Counted from the stretch's first letter, positions 24,943 through 34,808 are shown. The stretch is 46,377 nucleotides of DNA from Bacillus sp. B1-b2 (GCF_009183415.1 NZ_WEHU01000033.1:1-46377), one strand, 5' to 3'. The notes: a model not told the origin generated them from the sequence alone. Translations and numbers: made by a program.

Positions 24943-26562
24943 TTGGAAGTACAATATCAAGAAATGATCTTTCAATTTCTTGGAGGATTAGGGATTTTTC
25001 TTTTTGGGATAAGATATATGGTAAATGGCTTGCGCTCTGCTGCTGGAGAGCGCTTAAGAGATAGTATTGATCGATTAACAACCAATCCTTTTCTAGGTTT
25101 ACTAGTTGGAATCATTGTAACTATTTTAATTCAATCAAGCACGGGTATTACGGCACTAACAATTGGTTTGGTTAGTGGTGGGTTTATGACCCTCCGTCAA
25201 TCCATTCCAGTTATTATGGGTGCAAACATTGGCACTGCAGTAAGTGTACTAATTGTTGGGATAGAAATAGGAGATTATTCTCTTCCTATTATTACATTAG
25301 GTGCAATCTTTATGTTTCTCTTTAAGAAACAAGCAATAAATTCATTAGGGAAAGTCATTTTTGGCTTTGGAGCATTGTTTTACGGATTATCACTAATGAG
25401 TAGCGGAATGTATCCTCTTCGTTCCCTAGAGGTGTTTCAAGACTTAACAATGAATATGAGTAGTAATACCATTTTAGGGGTTACTTTCGGCATATTATTG
25501 ACCATTACCATTCAGAGTTCTGGTGCAACAATAGAAATATTACAGAATTTATTATCTACAAATTCTATCTCTTTAGATGCTTCTTTACCTATACTATTTG
25601 GAGCGAATATCGGGACAACAGTTACAGCTATTATTGCTTCGATAGGAGCTTCTATTGCTGCGAAGAGAACAGCTTTATTCCATGTTATCTTTAATATTAT
25701 TGGAACGCTATTCATATTAATTGTTCTTGTACCATTTACTAGCTTTATTATTTTTTGTAAGACATTCATGGGACTTGATGCAGGGATAACAGTTGCTTTT
25801 GCGCATTGTCTCTTTAATGTGATTAATGTTATTGTTCTTTTTCCTTTTGTTATCACTCTTATTCGCCTCTTATCTAAATTATTACCTGGTGAGAACGAGC
25901 ATATTATTGTAAAGCCTCAATACTTAGATGAAGGGTACTTAAATCAGGCTCCAACACTTGCATTAGAGCAAACAGTAGAAGAATTGAAAAGAATGAAAGA
26001 TTTTTCGCTTAAAGGGCTAGAAGTTGCCTATATATATTTACAATCAGGAGAAAAACAATATAAGGTTCAATCTTTACGGTTTGAAGAAGGAATCAATATA
26101 TTAGATCGAGAGCTAACAAAATATTTAGTAGAGTTATCGTCTAATCCATTTACCCCTGAAGAACAAAGGGAATTTGCTTTGATCGTCAATGCAACTAGAG
26201 ATATAGAACGAATTGGTGATCATATGGAGAATATTGTTGAATTAGCTGAATATAAAATAAATAACGATGTGGCTTTTTCTATAGAGGCTAAAATGGAAGT
26301 GGATGAAATGTATCGATTAGCTGTGGAAACTCTTCAGTTTGCTTATGATGGCTTTTTTGCTAAAAATGCGGATTGTGCTAGGAAGGCACTTCGAAATGAA
26401 CAAGAGATGGAAAAGATGGAGAAACTATTTAATAGTCGACATATACAGAGATTAAATGAAAGAAAATGTAGTGGAGACGCAGGAATTCTATTTTTAGATA
26501 TTATTAATAATCTAGTCAGAATTGGAAATCATGCTTCTAGAATCGCAGAAAAATCAGCATAA
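24943..26562 (+). CDS. Na/Pi cotransporter family protein with PhoU-like C-terminus
   Basis: A 539-residue membrane protein of the NptA/YjbB type, likely to move inorganic phosphate with sodium. Two inverted Na/Pi repeats show QSSTGITAL (near residue 65) and QSSGATIEIL (near residue 190), embedded in about eight to nine helices. Residues about 330-539 form a soluble PhoU-like helical domain with the metal-type motifs TRDIERIGDHMENI and NLVRIGNHASRIAE. The start is the TTG at 24943, seven bases after GGGGGA. A terminator closes it, so it is monocistronic, although the gene next door also suits phosphate acquisition. Confidence 0.9.
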   Translation: MEVQYQEMIFQFLGGLGIFLFGIRYMVNGLRSAAGERLRDSIDRLTTNPFLGLLVGIIVTILIQSSTGITALTIGLVSGGFMTLRQSIPVIMGANIGTAVSVLIVGIEIGDYSLPIITLGAIFMFLFKKQAINSLGKVIFGFGALFYGLSLMSSGMYPLRSLEVFQDLTMNMSSNTILGVTFGILLTITIQSSGATIEILQNLLSTNSISLDASLPILFGANIGTTVTAIIASIGASIAAKRTALFHVIFNIIGTLFILIVLVPFTSFIIFCKTFMGLDAGITVAFAHCLFNVINVIVLFPFVITLIRLLSKLLPGENEHIIVKPQYLDEGYLNQAPTLALEQTVEELKRMKDFSLKGLEVAYIYLQSGEKQYKVQSLRFEEGINILDRELTKYLVELSSNPFTPEEQREFALIVNATRDIERIGDHMENIVELAEYKINNDVAFSIEAKMEVDEMYRLAVETLQFAYDGFFAKNADCARKALRNEQEMEKMEKLFNSRHIQRLNERKCSGDAGILFLDIINNLVRIGNHASRIAEKSA

Positions 26563-26600
26563 ATTAGTAAATAATAATAACAAATGAAAATAATTATACC

Positions 26601-26662
26601 TCACAAATTCGATGAGATACTAGCGATTAAAGTAGTAATCTGATGAATTTGTGATTTTTTTT
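26601..26662 (+). terminator. Terminator after Na/Pi symporter gene
   Basis: A perfect 10-bp stem (TCACAAATTC / GAATTTGTGA) with a 34-base loop and eight Ts. The long loop is unusual. Confidence 0.8.
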
Positions 26663-26799
26663 ATGTCTGAGTTTAAGGGGAAACTATTATTCTAATAGAT
26701 GAGGTATTGGAAATAATTTTCATTAATATAGTGATTTATTCTCATAGTATGACAGTTATTCATTGGGAAATAACTAGGTCTAGTTAATCTATTAAAAAG

Positions 26800-26847
26800 T
26801 TTACAAAATAATAGTTTAGATTTAACAAACATAAGTTATCTTATAAT
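26800..26847 (+). promoter_or_regulatory. Candidate Pho-type promoter of the yhcR-like gene
   Basis: TTTACA (26800-26805) and TTAACA (26822-26827) are exactly 22 bp (two helical turns) apart, followed by a good -10, TATAAT (26842-26847), with no good -35. This is the form of PhoP-activated promoters. The remaining part of the gap 26663-26879 holds no gene. Inference from pattern only. Confidence 0.4.
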
Positions 26848-26879
26848 AGTAATTTACTAAAATATAAGGAGGAAGAAGG

Positions 26880-29800
26880 GTGAAAGGTGTCGTAAAAAGT
26901 AAATTTTTTGTAATATTATTAATATTCACATTAGTTTTTCCGAACATTTTTAGTGCTCTTGCACCAACATCAGCACATGCTGCAGAACTAACCATATCAG
27001 ATTTAATCATCTCAGAGTACATAGAAGGAAGTTCCAATAATAAAGCAATTGAATTATTCAATGGAACAGGAAAAGATCTAGATTTATCATCATACAAACT
27101 TGAGCTGTATGCGAATGGTAAAACAGATGTTAATACACAACTTCAATTAGAAGGAACTCTTGCTCAAGGAGATATGTATATCATTGCACATGCATCTGCC
27201 AATGCAACGATTAAAGAAAAGGCAGATATTACTAGTGGAGTGGTAAATTACAATGGTGATGATACCATTGTTCTAAAGAAAAACGATGAAGTTATCGATG
27301 TATTTGGTAAAGTGGGTGTACAGGAAGAATGGGGTAATGGTGCAGCAAAAGACCATACACTTGTACGTAAAAGCTCTATCACTACAGGTCACACTGGAAT
27401 GGATAGCTTTGATCCTACTATTGAATGGGATACATATGATCAAGACTATTTCTCCGATTTAGGTAAGCATAAGTTAGGTAACAAGACATATGGAAAAGAT
27501 AGTGGTAGCGAAGAGCCATCTACAGACCCATCTGGAACAATATCTATTAAGGAAGCAAGAACGAAGCTTGGATTAGAAGTAACGGTGGAAGGGATTGTTA
27601 CAGCAGATAATAGTAGTATCGGTGGCGGAAAATTATCCACCTATATTCAGGATGCTGATGCAGGTATTAATATTTTCTCCCAAAGCACAACTGGATTTCC
27701 TGATTTAAAGGAAGGAATGAAAGTAAAAGTTTCTGGTGTTATTAAAGAATATAAAGGTTTACTAGAAGTTGAACCAAAAGAAAATGCTATTCAAGTTATC
27801 TCAGAAGAAAATGAAGTACCAGCACCAATTGCTATTAATCTAGCAGATATGAATAATAGCAGTGTTGCAGAACCAAAAGAAGGTCAACTAGTAACAGTTA
27901 ATGCATATGTACAATCTATCCCAGAAACTCCAGCTGGAGGCGGTTATAATGTAGCTGTTATAGATGGGGATTTCAATGGAACTACCATTCGTGTGATGGA
28001 AAGTACAGATGCTATCACAAGCTTAGAAACAGGTAAATGGTATGAAATTACTGGTGTTCTAAGTCAATATAACACATATCAACTATTCCCAAGAAAGGCT
28101 AGTGATATTAAACTAGCAGATAGCCAACCTACACCTCCAACATCAGTAGGAGAATATGAATCTACTGTTGCTAGTGTAGTAGACGGAGATACTATTCATC
28201 TAGAATCCCCTGTTTTAGGAGCAACAAAGGTTCGTTTTGTAAATATGGATACTCCAGAAACATACCATTCTCCGAAAAATGCGGCGGATGAAAGTCAATT
28301 AGAGCATGGTAATAAAGCGAAAGCATATTTAAATTCTTTATTACAACCAGGTGATAAGGTTATTGTAAAAGTAGGCGAAGAAGCTACAGATGATTACGGT
28401 CGCTTATTAGCACAAATTATTAGAAAAGAAGATAATTTAAATACAAACCTAGAGATGGTTAGACAGGGGTATGCATCTTCTTATTTCCTATGGCCAGTAG
28501 GAGATGAAGAGGAGTATCAAATCTATCAACAAGCAGTAAAAGAAGCGAAGGATAACAAGTTAGGGATTTGGAATGAAGAAAATCCTCTTATGGAGTTACC
28601 TTTTGTTTTTAGAGCAAGAGAGCAAGGAAAAGGTTTATTAAGATATGTTGGTAATTCAGAAACAAAGAAATATGTTGAACCAGCTAAGTATGAAGAAGTT
28701 CCTGTAGAAAACCGTATTTTCTTCTCAAATGCTGAAGAAGCGGAGAAGAATGGCTACACATCAGCTACTGGTGGAGAAATAAAAGATACTATTAAATTAC
28801 AACTTTTAAGTGTTAATGACTTACATGGTAAAGTAACGGAGCAATATGATGATGAAACAAAAACAAATAAGATTGGTAGAATGGATTACCTTGCTACTTA
28901 TTTAAAAGAGCGCGAAAAAACTAATCCTAATACTTTAATTGTCCATGCGGGTGATATGGTTGGAGGAAGCTCTCCACTTTCTGCATTATTACAAGATGAA
29001 CCAACGGTAGAAATGATGGAATCTATTGGTTTCGATGTAGGTACTGTTGGAAACCATGAATTTGATGAAGGCGTAGATGAAATGCTTCGCTTGATTAATG
29101 GTGGAAATCATCAGAACGGAACAGTAAACTATGATGGAATTGATTTTCCAATGGTTGCTGCAAATGTTCAATATAAAGATTCAGGTGAACTAGTTCTAGA
29201 TCCTTACACAGTTAAGGAAGTAGAAGGAGTTAAAGTTGGATTTATCGGGGTGGCAACAACAGACACTCCAAACATGATTATTACGAAAGGAAATGAAAAT
29301 GTTCGCTTTACAGATGAAGCAACTGCTATTAATAAGTTTGTACCAGAATTACAAACACAAGGCGTAGAAGCAATCATTGTTCTTGCACATGTTCCTGGAG
29401 ATCAATCAGGTGAAAGTGCAACAGGTGATATTGTAACTATTGCAAATTCTGTTGATGATGCAGTAGATGTAATCTTCGCAGCACATAATCATGTTAACAT
29501 TGACGCAATTGTTGACAATAAATTAATTGTACAAGCTGGAGAATATGGTAAAGCATTTGCAGATGTTGAATTAGAAATCGATCCTACAACTGGAGATATT
29601 GTTAAGAAATCAGCTGAGATTGTGGATGTAGTGCAAACAGGTGTTACGCCAGATCCAGAAGTTGCTGCTATTTTAGCAAAATATGAAGAACAAGTAGGAC
29701 CAAAATTAAATGAAGTTTTAGGTTTTGCTGCAACAGATATGGGAGGTGGCTATGCTACAAAGGATGCTGAAGGAGATAATCCTGTAGGTAACCTAATTGC

Positions 29801-32165
29801 TGATGGTATGAGACAAGCAATGGATAGTGACTTTGCTTTAATGAATGGTGGAGGGATTCGTGAAAGTCTTCCAGCAGGAGAAATTACTTGGAATGATTTA
29901 TTCAACATCCAACCATTTAATAATACACTTGTTAAATTAGAAATCAGTGGTAGTGATTTAGAAGCAATTCTAAATAGTCAATTCAGTAGCTATGGACCAG
30001 ATGTTAGTATTGGTGGATTTAGTTATACTTGGGATAAGAACCTAGGAAGCTTTGGTCAAGTAGTTGATATTTTCTTACCAAATGGGGAGAAAATTGATCG
30101 AAATGGTAATTATACAGTTACTGTGAATAACTATATGTCCGAGCATGCTTCTGATAAGTATCTATTGCAAAGACTTGGTGAAAACCCAGTACAAGGTGGA
30201 GAAGATTTATCGGCAACTGTAGAGTTTGTGAAAAACTTTAAAGGACCAATTTCTTATAATACTGGTCGAATTAAAGAGCTTAATGCAGAGCCTCTAAAAC
30301 CTATATCAGGTCAACTACTTGGTGTAAATGACTTACATGGAAAAATTGATGTTACTGGTACAGTTAATGGAATAAAATACGGAAGAGCAGATTATTTAGC
30401 TACTTATTTAAGAGATGCTGAAGAAAAAAATCCTAATACCCTATTAATTCATGCTGGGGATATGATTGGTGGAAGTTCACCTGTATCTGCTCTATTGCAA
30501 GATGAGCCTACTGTAGAAATTATGGAATCTTTAGGATTTGATGTAGGAACACTAGGAAACCACGAATTTGATGAAGGTGTAGACGAAATGCTTCGCATGA
30601 TTAATGGTGGAGAGCATCAAAACGGGACAGCGGGCTATGATGGTATGAATTTCCCTGTTGTTGCAGCAAACGCGGAATATAAGGATTCAGGTGAATTAGT
30701 AGTAGATCCATATACTATTAAGGAAGTTGATGGAGTAAAAGTTGGATTTATCGGGGTAGCGACAGTAGAAACACCAAACATGATTATTTCTACTGGAAAT
30801 GAGAATGTTGTCTTTACAGACGAAGTAGAAGCTATTAATAAGTATGTACCTGAATTACAAAAACAAGGAATTGAAGCAATTGTAGTAGTTTCCCATGTTC
30901 CAGGTGACCAAGCAGAAGGATCAGATGAAATTACTGGAAATATTGCTGATATTGCTAATAACGTAAACGATGCTGTAGATATTATCTATGCTGCACATAA
31001 TCATGTAAAACTAAATGGAATGGTAGACGGCAAACTAATTGTACAGGCATGGGAATATGCAAAAGCATATTCAGACATTGACTTTACATTAGATCCAGTT
31101 ACAAAAGATTTCTCTGAAAAAACAGCACAAATTGTTGATGTTGTACAAGAGGGAGTAACTCCTGACCCAGAAGTAGGTGCTATTCTAGACAAGTATTTAA
31201 CTCAAGTCGGACCAAAGTTAAATGAAGTAGTTGGCTATGCTGCTACCGATTTAACTGGTGGATATGCACAAAAAGGAGAAATTGGTGATAACGCTCTTGG
31301 AAACTTAATTGCTGATGGAATGAAAGCAATTATGGAAAGTGATTTTGCATTAATGAATGGTGGAGGAATACGTGATGATTTAAACCAAGGTGATATCACT
31401 TGGCAAGAATTATTTAACATCCAACCATTTAATAATACACTTGTAAAAGTGGAAGTAACTGGACAAGAGTTAAAAGAAATCCTTAACACTCAATTTAGCT
31501 CATATGGTCCAGATGTCAGTATTGCTGGATTTAAATATACTTGGGATGCATCATTAGGTGATTTTGGTCAAGTAGTGGACCTATTATTGCCAGATGGTAC
31601 TAAAGTGGATTTAAGCAAAACATATACAGTGACTGTAAACAACTATATGTATCCACATAGTTCAGATAAGTATCTTTTAAATAAGTATGGAGAAAACCCT
31701 GTACAAGGACCAGAAGATCTACAAGCTACTGTAGATTATATTAAGTCTATTAATGGTCCTGTAACAAGTATTGCAGAAGGACGTATTTCACAAGTAACAA
31801 GTGATACAACTAATCCCGGTGATGAAATAGAAGTACCTGGAGATGAAAATGAGAAGCCTGGTAATGAAACGGAAACACCTGGAGCTGGAAATGACCAAGC
31901 AGGCAATGAAACTGTTGCTCCAGGAAATGGAAATGAACAACAAAATGATGAAACTAAAACTCCAAGTACTAATAATGACCAATCTAAAGAAGATACAAAA
32001 TCTGGTACTGGAAGTAAAACAACTACAAAAGACAATTCTTCTACTAAAGAAGGAAAATTATTGCCAAATACTGCTTCAATGACTTACAATTTAATCATAG
32101 TAGGATTAGGATTGATGATTATTGGTTTCGCAGTTTTCTATCTAAATAATAGAAGAAAGGCATAA
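26880..32165 (+). CDS. yhcR: Wall-anchored multidomain nuclease / 5'-nucleotidase with duplicated nucleotidase module (YhcR-like)
   Basis: A 1761-residue secreted protein. In order: signal peptide (1 to about 34, ending in AHAAE), lamin-tail-like domain (about 37-200, IISEYIEGSSNNKAIELFN), two OB-fold segments (about 220-305 and 335-415), a thermonuclease domain (about 425-565, VVDGDTIHL, RFVNMDTPE, DDYGRLLA), then two metallophosphatase plus 5'-nucleotidase C-terminal modules (about 636-1139 and 1140-1635). Both modules keep VNDLHG, AGDM, GNHEFD, HVPGD, AAHNH and NGGGIR. A Pro/Gly/Asn/Glu-rich wall-spanning tail and the sorting signal LPNTA (1728-1732), a hydrophobic helix and NNRRKA end it. 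Bacillus subtilis YhcR (about 1217 residues) has one such module. The start is GTG after AAGGAGG. It should degrade extracellular nucleic acids and release phosphate. Confidence 0.93.
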   Translation: MKGVVKSKFFVILLIFTLVFPNIFSALAPTSAHAAELTISDLIISEYIEGSSNNKAIELFNGTGKDLDLSSYKLELYANGKTDVNTQLQLEGTLAQGDMYIIAHASANATIKEKADITSGVVNYNGDDTIVLKKNDEVIDVFGKVGVQEEWGNGAAKDHTLVRKSSITTGHTGMDSFDPTIEWDTYDQDYFSDLGKHKLGNKTYGKDSGSEEPSTDPSGTISIKEARTKLGLEVTVEGIVTADNSSIGGGKLSTYIQDADAGINIFSQSTTGFPDLKEGMKVKVSGVIKEYKGLLEVEPKENAIQVISEENEVPAPIAINLADMNNSSVAEPKEGQLVTVNAYVQSIPETPAGGGYNVAVIDGDFNGTTIRVMESTDAITSLETGKWYEITGVLSQYNTYQLFPRKASDIKLADSQPTPPTSVGEYESTVASVVDGDTIHLESPVLGATKVRFVNMDTPETYHSPKNAADESQLEHGNKAKAYLNSLLQPGDKVIVKVGEEATDDYGRLLAQIIRKEDNLNTNLEMVRQGYASSYFLWPVGDEEEYQIYQQAVKEAKDNKLGIWNEENPLMELPFVFRAREQGKGLLRYVGNSETKKYVEPAKYEEVPVENRIFFSNAEEAEKNGYTSATGGEIKDTIKLQLLSVNDLHGKVTEQYDDETKTNKIGRMDYLATYLKEREKTNPNTLIVHAGDMVGGSSPLSALLQDEPTVEMMESIGFDVGTVGNHEFDEGVDEMLRLINGGNHQNGTVNYDGIDFPMVAANVQYKDSGELVLDPYTVKEVEGVKVGFIGVATTDTPNMIITKGNENVRFTDEATAINKFVPELQTQGVEAIIVLAHVPGDQSGESATGDIVTIANSVDDAVDVIFAAHNHVNIDAIVDNKLIVQAGEYGKAFADVELEIDPTTGDIVKKSAEIVDVVQTGVTPDPEVAAILAKYEEQVGPKLNEVLGFAATDMGGGYATKDAEGDNPVGNLIADGMRQAMDSDFALMNGGGIRESLPAGEITWNDLFNIQPFNNTLVKLEISGSDLEAILNSQFSSYGPDVSIGGFSYTWDKNLGSFGQVVDIFLPNGEKIDRNGNYTVTVNNYMSEHASDKYLLQRLGENPVQGGEDLSATVEFVKNFKGPISYNTGRIKELNAEPLKPISGQLLGVNDLHGKIDVTGTVNGIKYGRADYLATYLRDAEEKNPNTLLIHAGDMIGGSSPVSALLQDEPTVEIMESLGFDVGTLGNHEFDEGVDEMLRMINGGEHQNGTAGYDGMNFPVVAANAEYKDSGELVVDPYTIKEVDGVKVGFIGVATVETPNMIISTGNENVVFTDEVEAINKYVPELQKQGIEAIVVVSHVPGDQAEGSDEITGNIADIANNVNDAVDIIYAAHNHVKLNGMVDGKLIVQAWEYAKAYSDIDFTLDPVTKDFSEKTAQIVDVVQEGVTPDPEVGAILDKYLTQVGPKLNEVVGYAATDLTGGYAQKGEIGDNALGNLIADGMKAIMESDFALMNGGGIRDDLNQGDITWQELFNIQPFNNTLVKVEVTGQELKEILNTQFSSYGPDVSIAGFKYTWDASLGDFGQVVDLLLPDGTKVDLSKTYTVTVNNYMYPHSSDKYLLNKYGENPVQGPEDLQATVDYIKSINGPVTSIAEGRISQVTSDTTNPGDEIEVPGDENEKPGNETETPGAGNDQAGNETVAPGNGNEQQNDETKTPSTNNDQSKEDTKSGTGSKTTTKDNSSTKEGKLLPNTASMTYNLIIVGLGLMIIGFAVFYLNNRRKA
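28786..31790 (+). repeat. Tandem duplication of the 5'-nucleotidase module in yhcR
   Basis: Coding DNA for residues about 636-1139 (28786-30290) and about 1140-1635 (30295-31790) is repeated head to tail with similar lengths. Protein identity is clearly high over the whole length, including stretches such as LLQDEPTVE and FNIQPFNNTLVK in both copies. The boundary is tight, with no long linker between copies. Confidence 0.9.
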
Positions 32166-32172
32166 GGTTAAT

Positions 32173-32754
32173 ATGAAATTAACAAAATGGTTAGCCCTCC
32201 TACTTATTGTAGGAGGAGTGCTTTTTATTGGATATGGAGTTTTTAGTATTGTGGATACGAAAGCTCAGACAGAAAATTCTAAAAACGAAGCGGAGAAAGC
32301 TATTCAAAGTCATGATATTGAAGAGTGGGTAGATAAAGATAGCGAGCGTATAGTCCCACCAATTGGTGATGCTGTTGGATTACTTGAAATAGACAAGATT
32401 GATGGCACATTACCTATTGTAGAAGGCACAGATCCAGATGATTTAGAAAAAGGGGTAGGCCATTATAAGGGTAGTTACTATCCAGATGAAAATGGACAAA
32501 TTGTATTGTCAGGTCATCGAGATACTGTTTTTAGAAGAGCTGGTGAATTAGCCATTGGGGATGAGCTAAGAATTGTATTACCTCATGGTGAATTCTCTTA
32601 TAAAATTACATCTACTAAAATAGTTGATGCCGATGATAGAACTATTATTACACTAGATAATACGAAAGAAGAACTTATCCTTACAACCTGTTACCCATTT
32701 AGTTACATCGGAAATGCACCAGAGCGCTATATTATTTATGCAGAAAGAGTTTAA
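32173..32754 (+). CDS. srtD: Class D sortase (YhcS-like)
   Basis: A 193-residue membrane-anchored transpeptidase that cleaves the sorting signal of its substrate and links it to peptidoglycan. An N-terminal helix (residues 5-28) anchors it, and the sortase barrel covers about 65-193. The catalytic triad is His115 (LSGHRDTVF), Cys173 (LTTCYPF) and Arg185 (APERYI). It starts 7 bp after the yhcR-like stop, and the substrate gene carries LPNTA, which fits the LPDTA/LPDTS-type signals of YhcS. The pair is therefore almost certainly a dedicated substrate-sortase unit. A long terminator follows. Confidence 0.95.
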   Translation: MKLTKWLALLLIVGGVLFIGYGVFSIVDTKAQTENSKNEAEKAIQSHDIEEWVDKDSERIVPPIGDAVGLLEIDKIDGTLPIVEGTDPDDLEKGVGHYKGSYYPDENGQIVLSGHRDTVFRRAGELAIGDELRIVLPHGEFSYKITSTKIVDADDRTIITLDNTKEELILTTCYPFSYIGNAPERYIIYAERV

Positions 32755-32762
32755 TATGTAAG

Positions 32763-32800
32763 AAAAAGAAGAGGAGTGTTACTACACTTCTCTTCTTTTT
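32763..32800 (+). terminator. Terminator after srtD
   Basis: A 16-bp stem (AAAAAGAAGAGGAGTG / CACTTCTCTTCTTTTT, one G-T pair) with a 6-base loop, ending in five Ts. Confidence 0.92.
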
Positions 32801-32970
32801 GAATTCTCATTTTCCATCAGTTTTGTTCTTTCACTTTATTTAGTAGAGAATTCATATTTTCGTCATACTTTGTTCATATTTATCTACTAAACTAAGCGAA
32901 GTAGAATAGTTCTTCCTTCCTAGGAAGTGGGATGATACTTAAAATACATAGAGCGAAAAAGGGGAAAAAC

Positions 32971-34698
32971 ATGTATAAAAGATTAAGCATTCGTAATAAA
33001 ATGATTTCAGCGTTTTTAGCTATTATTATTGTATTTATTGTTGTGTCAACAATGGCATTTATTAATATAACTAGGCTAATAGAGTCTAATAATCTCGATA
33101 GAAAGTCATGGGAAGTCATCTCTATATTAGACTCGTTTGAAAATTTGCCAATGACAGTCGGATTTTCCATTAGTGATTCTACTGATGCTCCTAGTGATAC
33201 CTTAACAAAGGTGCAAGAAGAATTTAATAGCCAGCTTGAACAAGTAAAAGAAAATACTAGTAGTAATGTAAAGCAACAACAGTTGATAAAAGAGATAGAA
33301 GAATTAGCAGATCAACAAATTTCTGATATAGAGGAAATTATTTTAACCAATAGTCAATTAGAACAAAATGAGATTCAGCAATTAATTATGAGAAACGAAA
33401 GACCAGAAGGATCTGAAATGACTTCTGTAAATGAAGAAATGCAAAACGAGAGCAACATACAAACCATTTCCCAGGAAATTGTCGAAATAGAGCAGAAGCA
33501 ATTAGAAGAAAGAGAAAAAAATGTAGACTCTATCCAAAAATGGACACTGATTGAGTTAATATGGGGAACCATAATAGGTATAATTATGTCTATTTTTATC
33601 ATTTGGATTATTAATAATAATGTGATCACAAACATAAAAAAGACATCTGAAATGTTAAAACGGATTGCGGAAGAAGATGGTGATTTAACAAAGCGTTTAG
33701 AAGTTAAGAGCGAAGATGAAATAGGAAAAATGTCCAAATGGTTTAATAAATTTATTCAACAAATAAGTGCGCTAATTCAAGATATGGTTCATCAAACTTT
33801 TATCATTAATGACTCTACAAAACAAGTATTAGCTGCATTAGAAGAGTCAAATAATACGATGAATATGGTATCTAGTACTGTCAATGATGCGAATGATAAT
33901 ATACAAGCAAGTGCTGTTGTTTCAGAAAAAGCATTGATAAGTATACAAGAAATATCGAATCAAGCTAAACAAATTGACAAAGATTCACAAATAGTTAGTG
34001 AAAAAAGGTCGATGGTTTTACGTGCGGCATCTACGGGAGAAGTTGTTGTTAATGATGCGGTAAACTCTATTAATGCTGTAAAAGAAAATTCATCTAAGGT
34101 AATGACTGCTATGAACGATTTAAAACTTTCTTCACAAGAAGTAGGGCATATTGTTTCCATTATTACAGATATCACGGAACAAACTAATCTATTAGCTTTG
34201 AATGCATCAATAGAAGCAGCAAGAGCTGGTGTGGCTGGAAATGGGTTTGCGGTGGTAGCAAGTGAAGTGAAAAAACTCTCAGAAGAAAGTAGAAAATCAG
34301 CGGAACAAATTAAACAAATAGTTAACCAAATTCAGAACAAAATGAAAGAAACAGATACACTGATTATGGAAGAGCAAGAGAATATTCGAGTTACTTCTCA
34401 GAAGGTTGAGAAGACAGCCGAAGAATTTCAATCTATACTTTATTATATAAATACAATGTCAGATGGATTAAATAAAATGACTAATGCAGCACAGACACAA
34501 ACTTTCATTACAACAGAGATGCAGAATAATATGTTGAACCTATCAGGTAGCTTACAAGAAAATGCAGCCAGCTCTATGCAAATGAATGCATCAATTATGC
34601 AGCAAACGAACATATATAAACAGTTAGCCCATAGCATGGAAAATATTAAGAGAATCTCAGAGCAATTAAAGAATCAGTCAGAGAAATTTAAAATCTAG
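32971..34698 (+). CDS. Methyl-accepting chemotaxis protein (short periplasmic-type sensor)
   Basis: A 575-residue chemoreceptor. A helix at residues 12-32 and another near 190-215 ([17 protein letters not shown]) flank an extracytoplasmic sensor of about 155 residues that is mostly helical and very Glu/Gln-rich, without a recognisable Cache fold. A HAMP domain (about 215-270, [18 protein letters not shown]) and a long methyl-accepting coiled coil follow, with the hairpin tip [20 protein letters not shown] that binds CheA/CheW. The ATG at 32971 follows AAAGGGG. It is a single gene with its own terminator. The ligand is unknown. Confidence 0.92.
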   Translation: MYKRLSIRNKMISAFLAIIIVFIVVSTMAFINITRLIESNNLDRKSWEVISILDSFENLPMTVGFSISDSTDAPSDTLTKVQEEFNSQLEQVKENTSSNVKQQQLIKEIEELADQQISDIEEIILTNSQLEQNEIQQLIMRNERPEGSEMTSVNEEMQNESNIQTISQEIVEIEQKQLEEREKNVDSIQKWTLIELIWGTIIGIIMSIFIIWIINNNVITNIKKTSEMLKRIAEEDGDLTKRLEVKSEDEIGKMSKWFNKFIQQISALIQDMVHQTFIINDSTKQVLAALEESNNTMNMVSSTVNDANDNIQASAVVSEKALISIQEISNQAKQIDKDSQIVSEKRSMVLRAASTGEVVVNDAVNSINAVKENSSKVMTAMNDLKLSSQEVGHIVSIITDITEQTNLLALNASIEAARAGVAGNGFAVVASEVKKLSEESRKSAEQIKQIVNQIQNKMKETDTLIMEEQENIRVTSQKVEKTAEEFQSILYYINTMSDGLNKMTNAAQTQTFITTEMQNNMLNLSGSLQENAASSMQMNASIMQQTNIYKQLAHSMENIKRISEQLKNQSEKFKI

Positions 34699-34720
34699 AT
34701 AAATAATATGGTAGAGTAAA

Positions 34721-34748
34721 AAGCTTCCTTTTAAGAGGGAGTTTTTTT
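34721..34748 (+). terminator. Terminator after chemoreceptor gene
   Basis: A 9-bp stem with two G-T pairs (AAGCTTCCT / AGGGAGTTT), a 6-base loop and a T run of seven. Confidence 0.75.
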
Positions 34749-34752
34749 CTTC

Positions 34753-34808
34753 TTGAAAATAAAGCATTACTATGATATATTTTATGTATTATGGTGCAAT
34801 CGTTTGCA
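34753..34808 (+). promoter_or_regulatory. Promoter and LacI-type operator of the malR-like gene
   Basis: -35 TTGAAA (34753-34758), 17 bp, -10 TATATT (34776-34781). Just downstream, TGCAATCGTTTGCA (34795-34808) is a near-perfect LacI-family palindrome around a central CG, positioned to block transcription. This fits autoregulation of the regulator and control of the alpha-glucosidase gene. Confidence 0.7.

Noticed and set aside
25512-25856. 114-codon minus-strand frame
   Set aside because: Lies wholly within the Na/Pi symporter coding region and has no signals of its own.
31736-32035. 99-codon minus-strand frame with Pro/Ser repeats
   Set aside because: Shadow of the Pro/Gly/Asn wall-spanning tail of the yhcR-like gene.
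33375-33737. 120-codon minus-strand frame in the first chemoreceptor gene
   Set aside because: Shadow of the HAMP region; no ribosome site or homology that I recognise.
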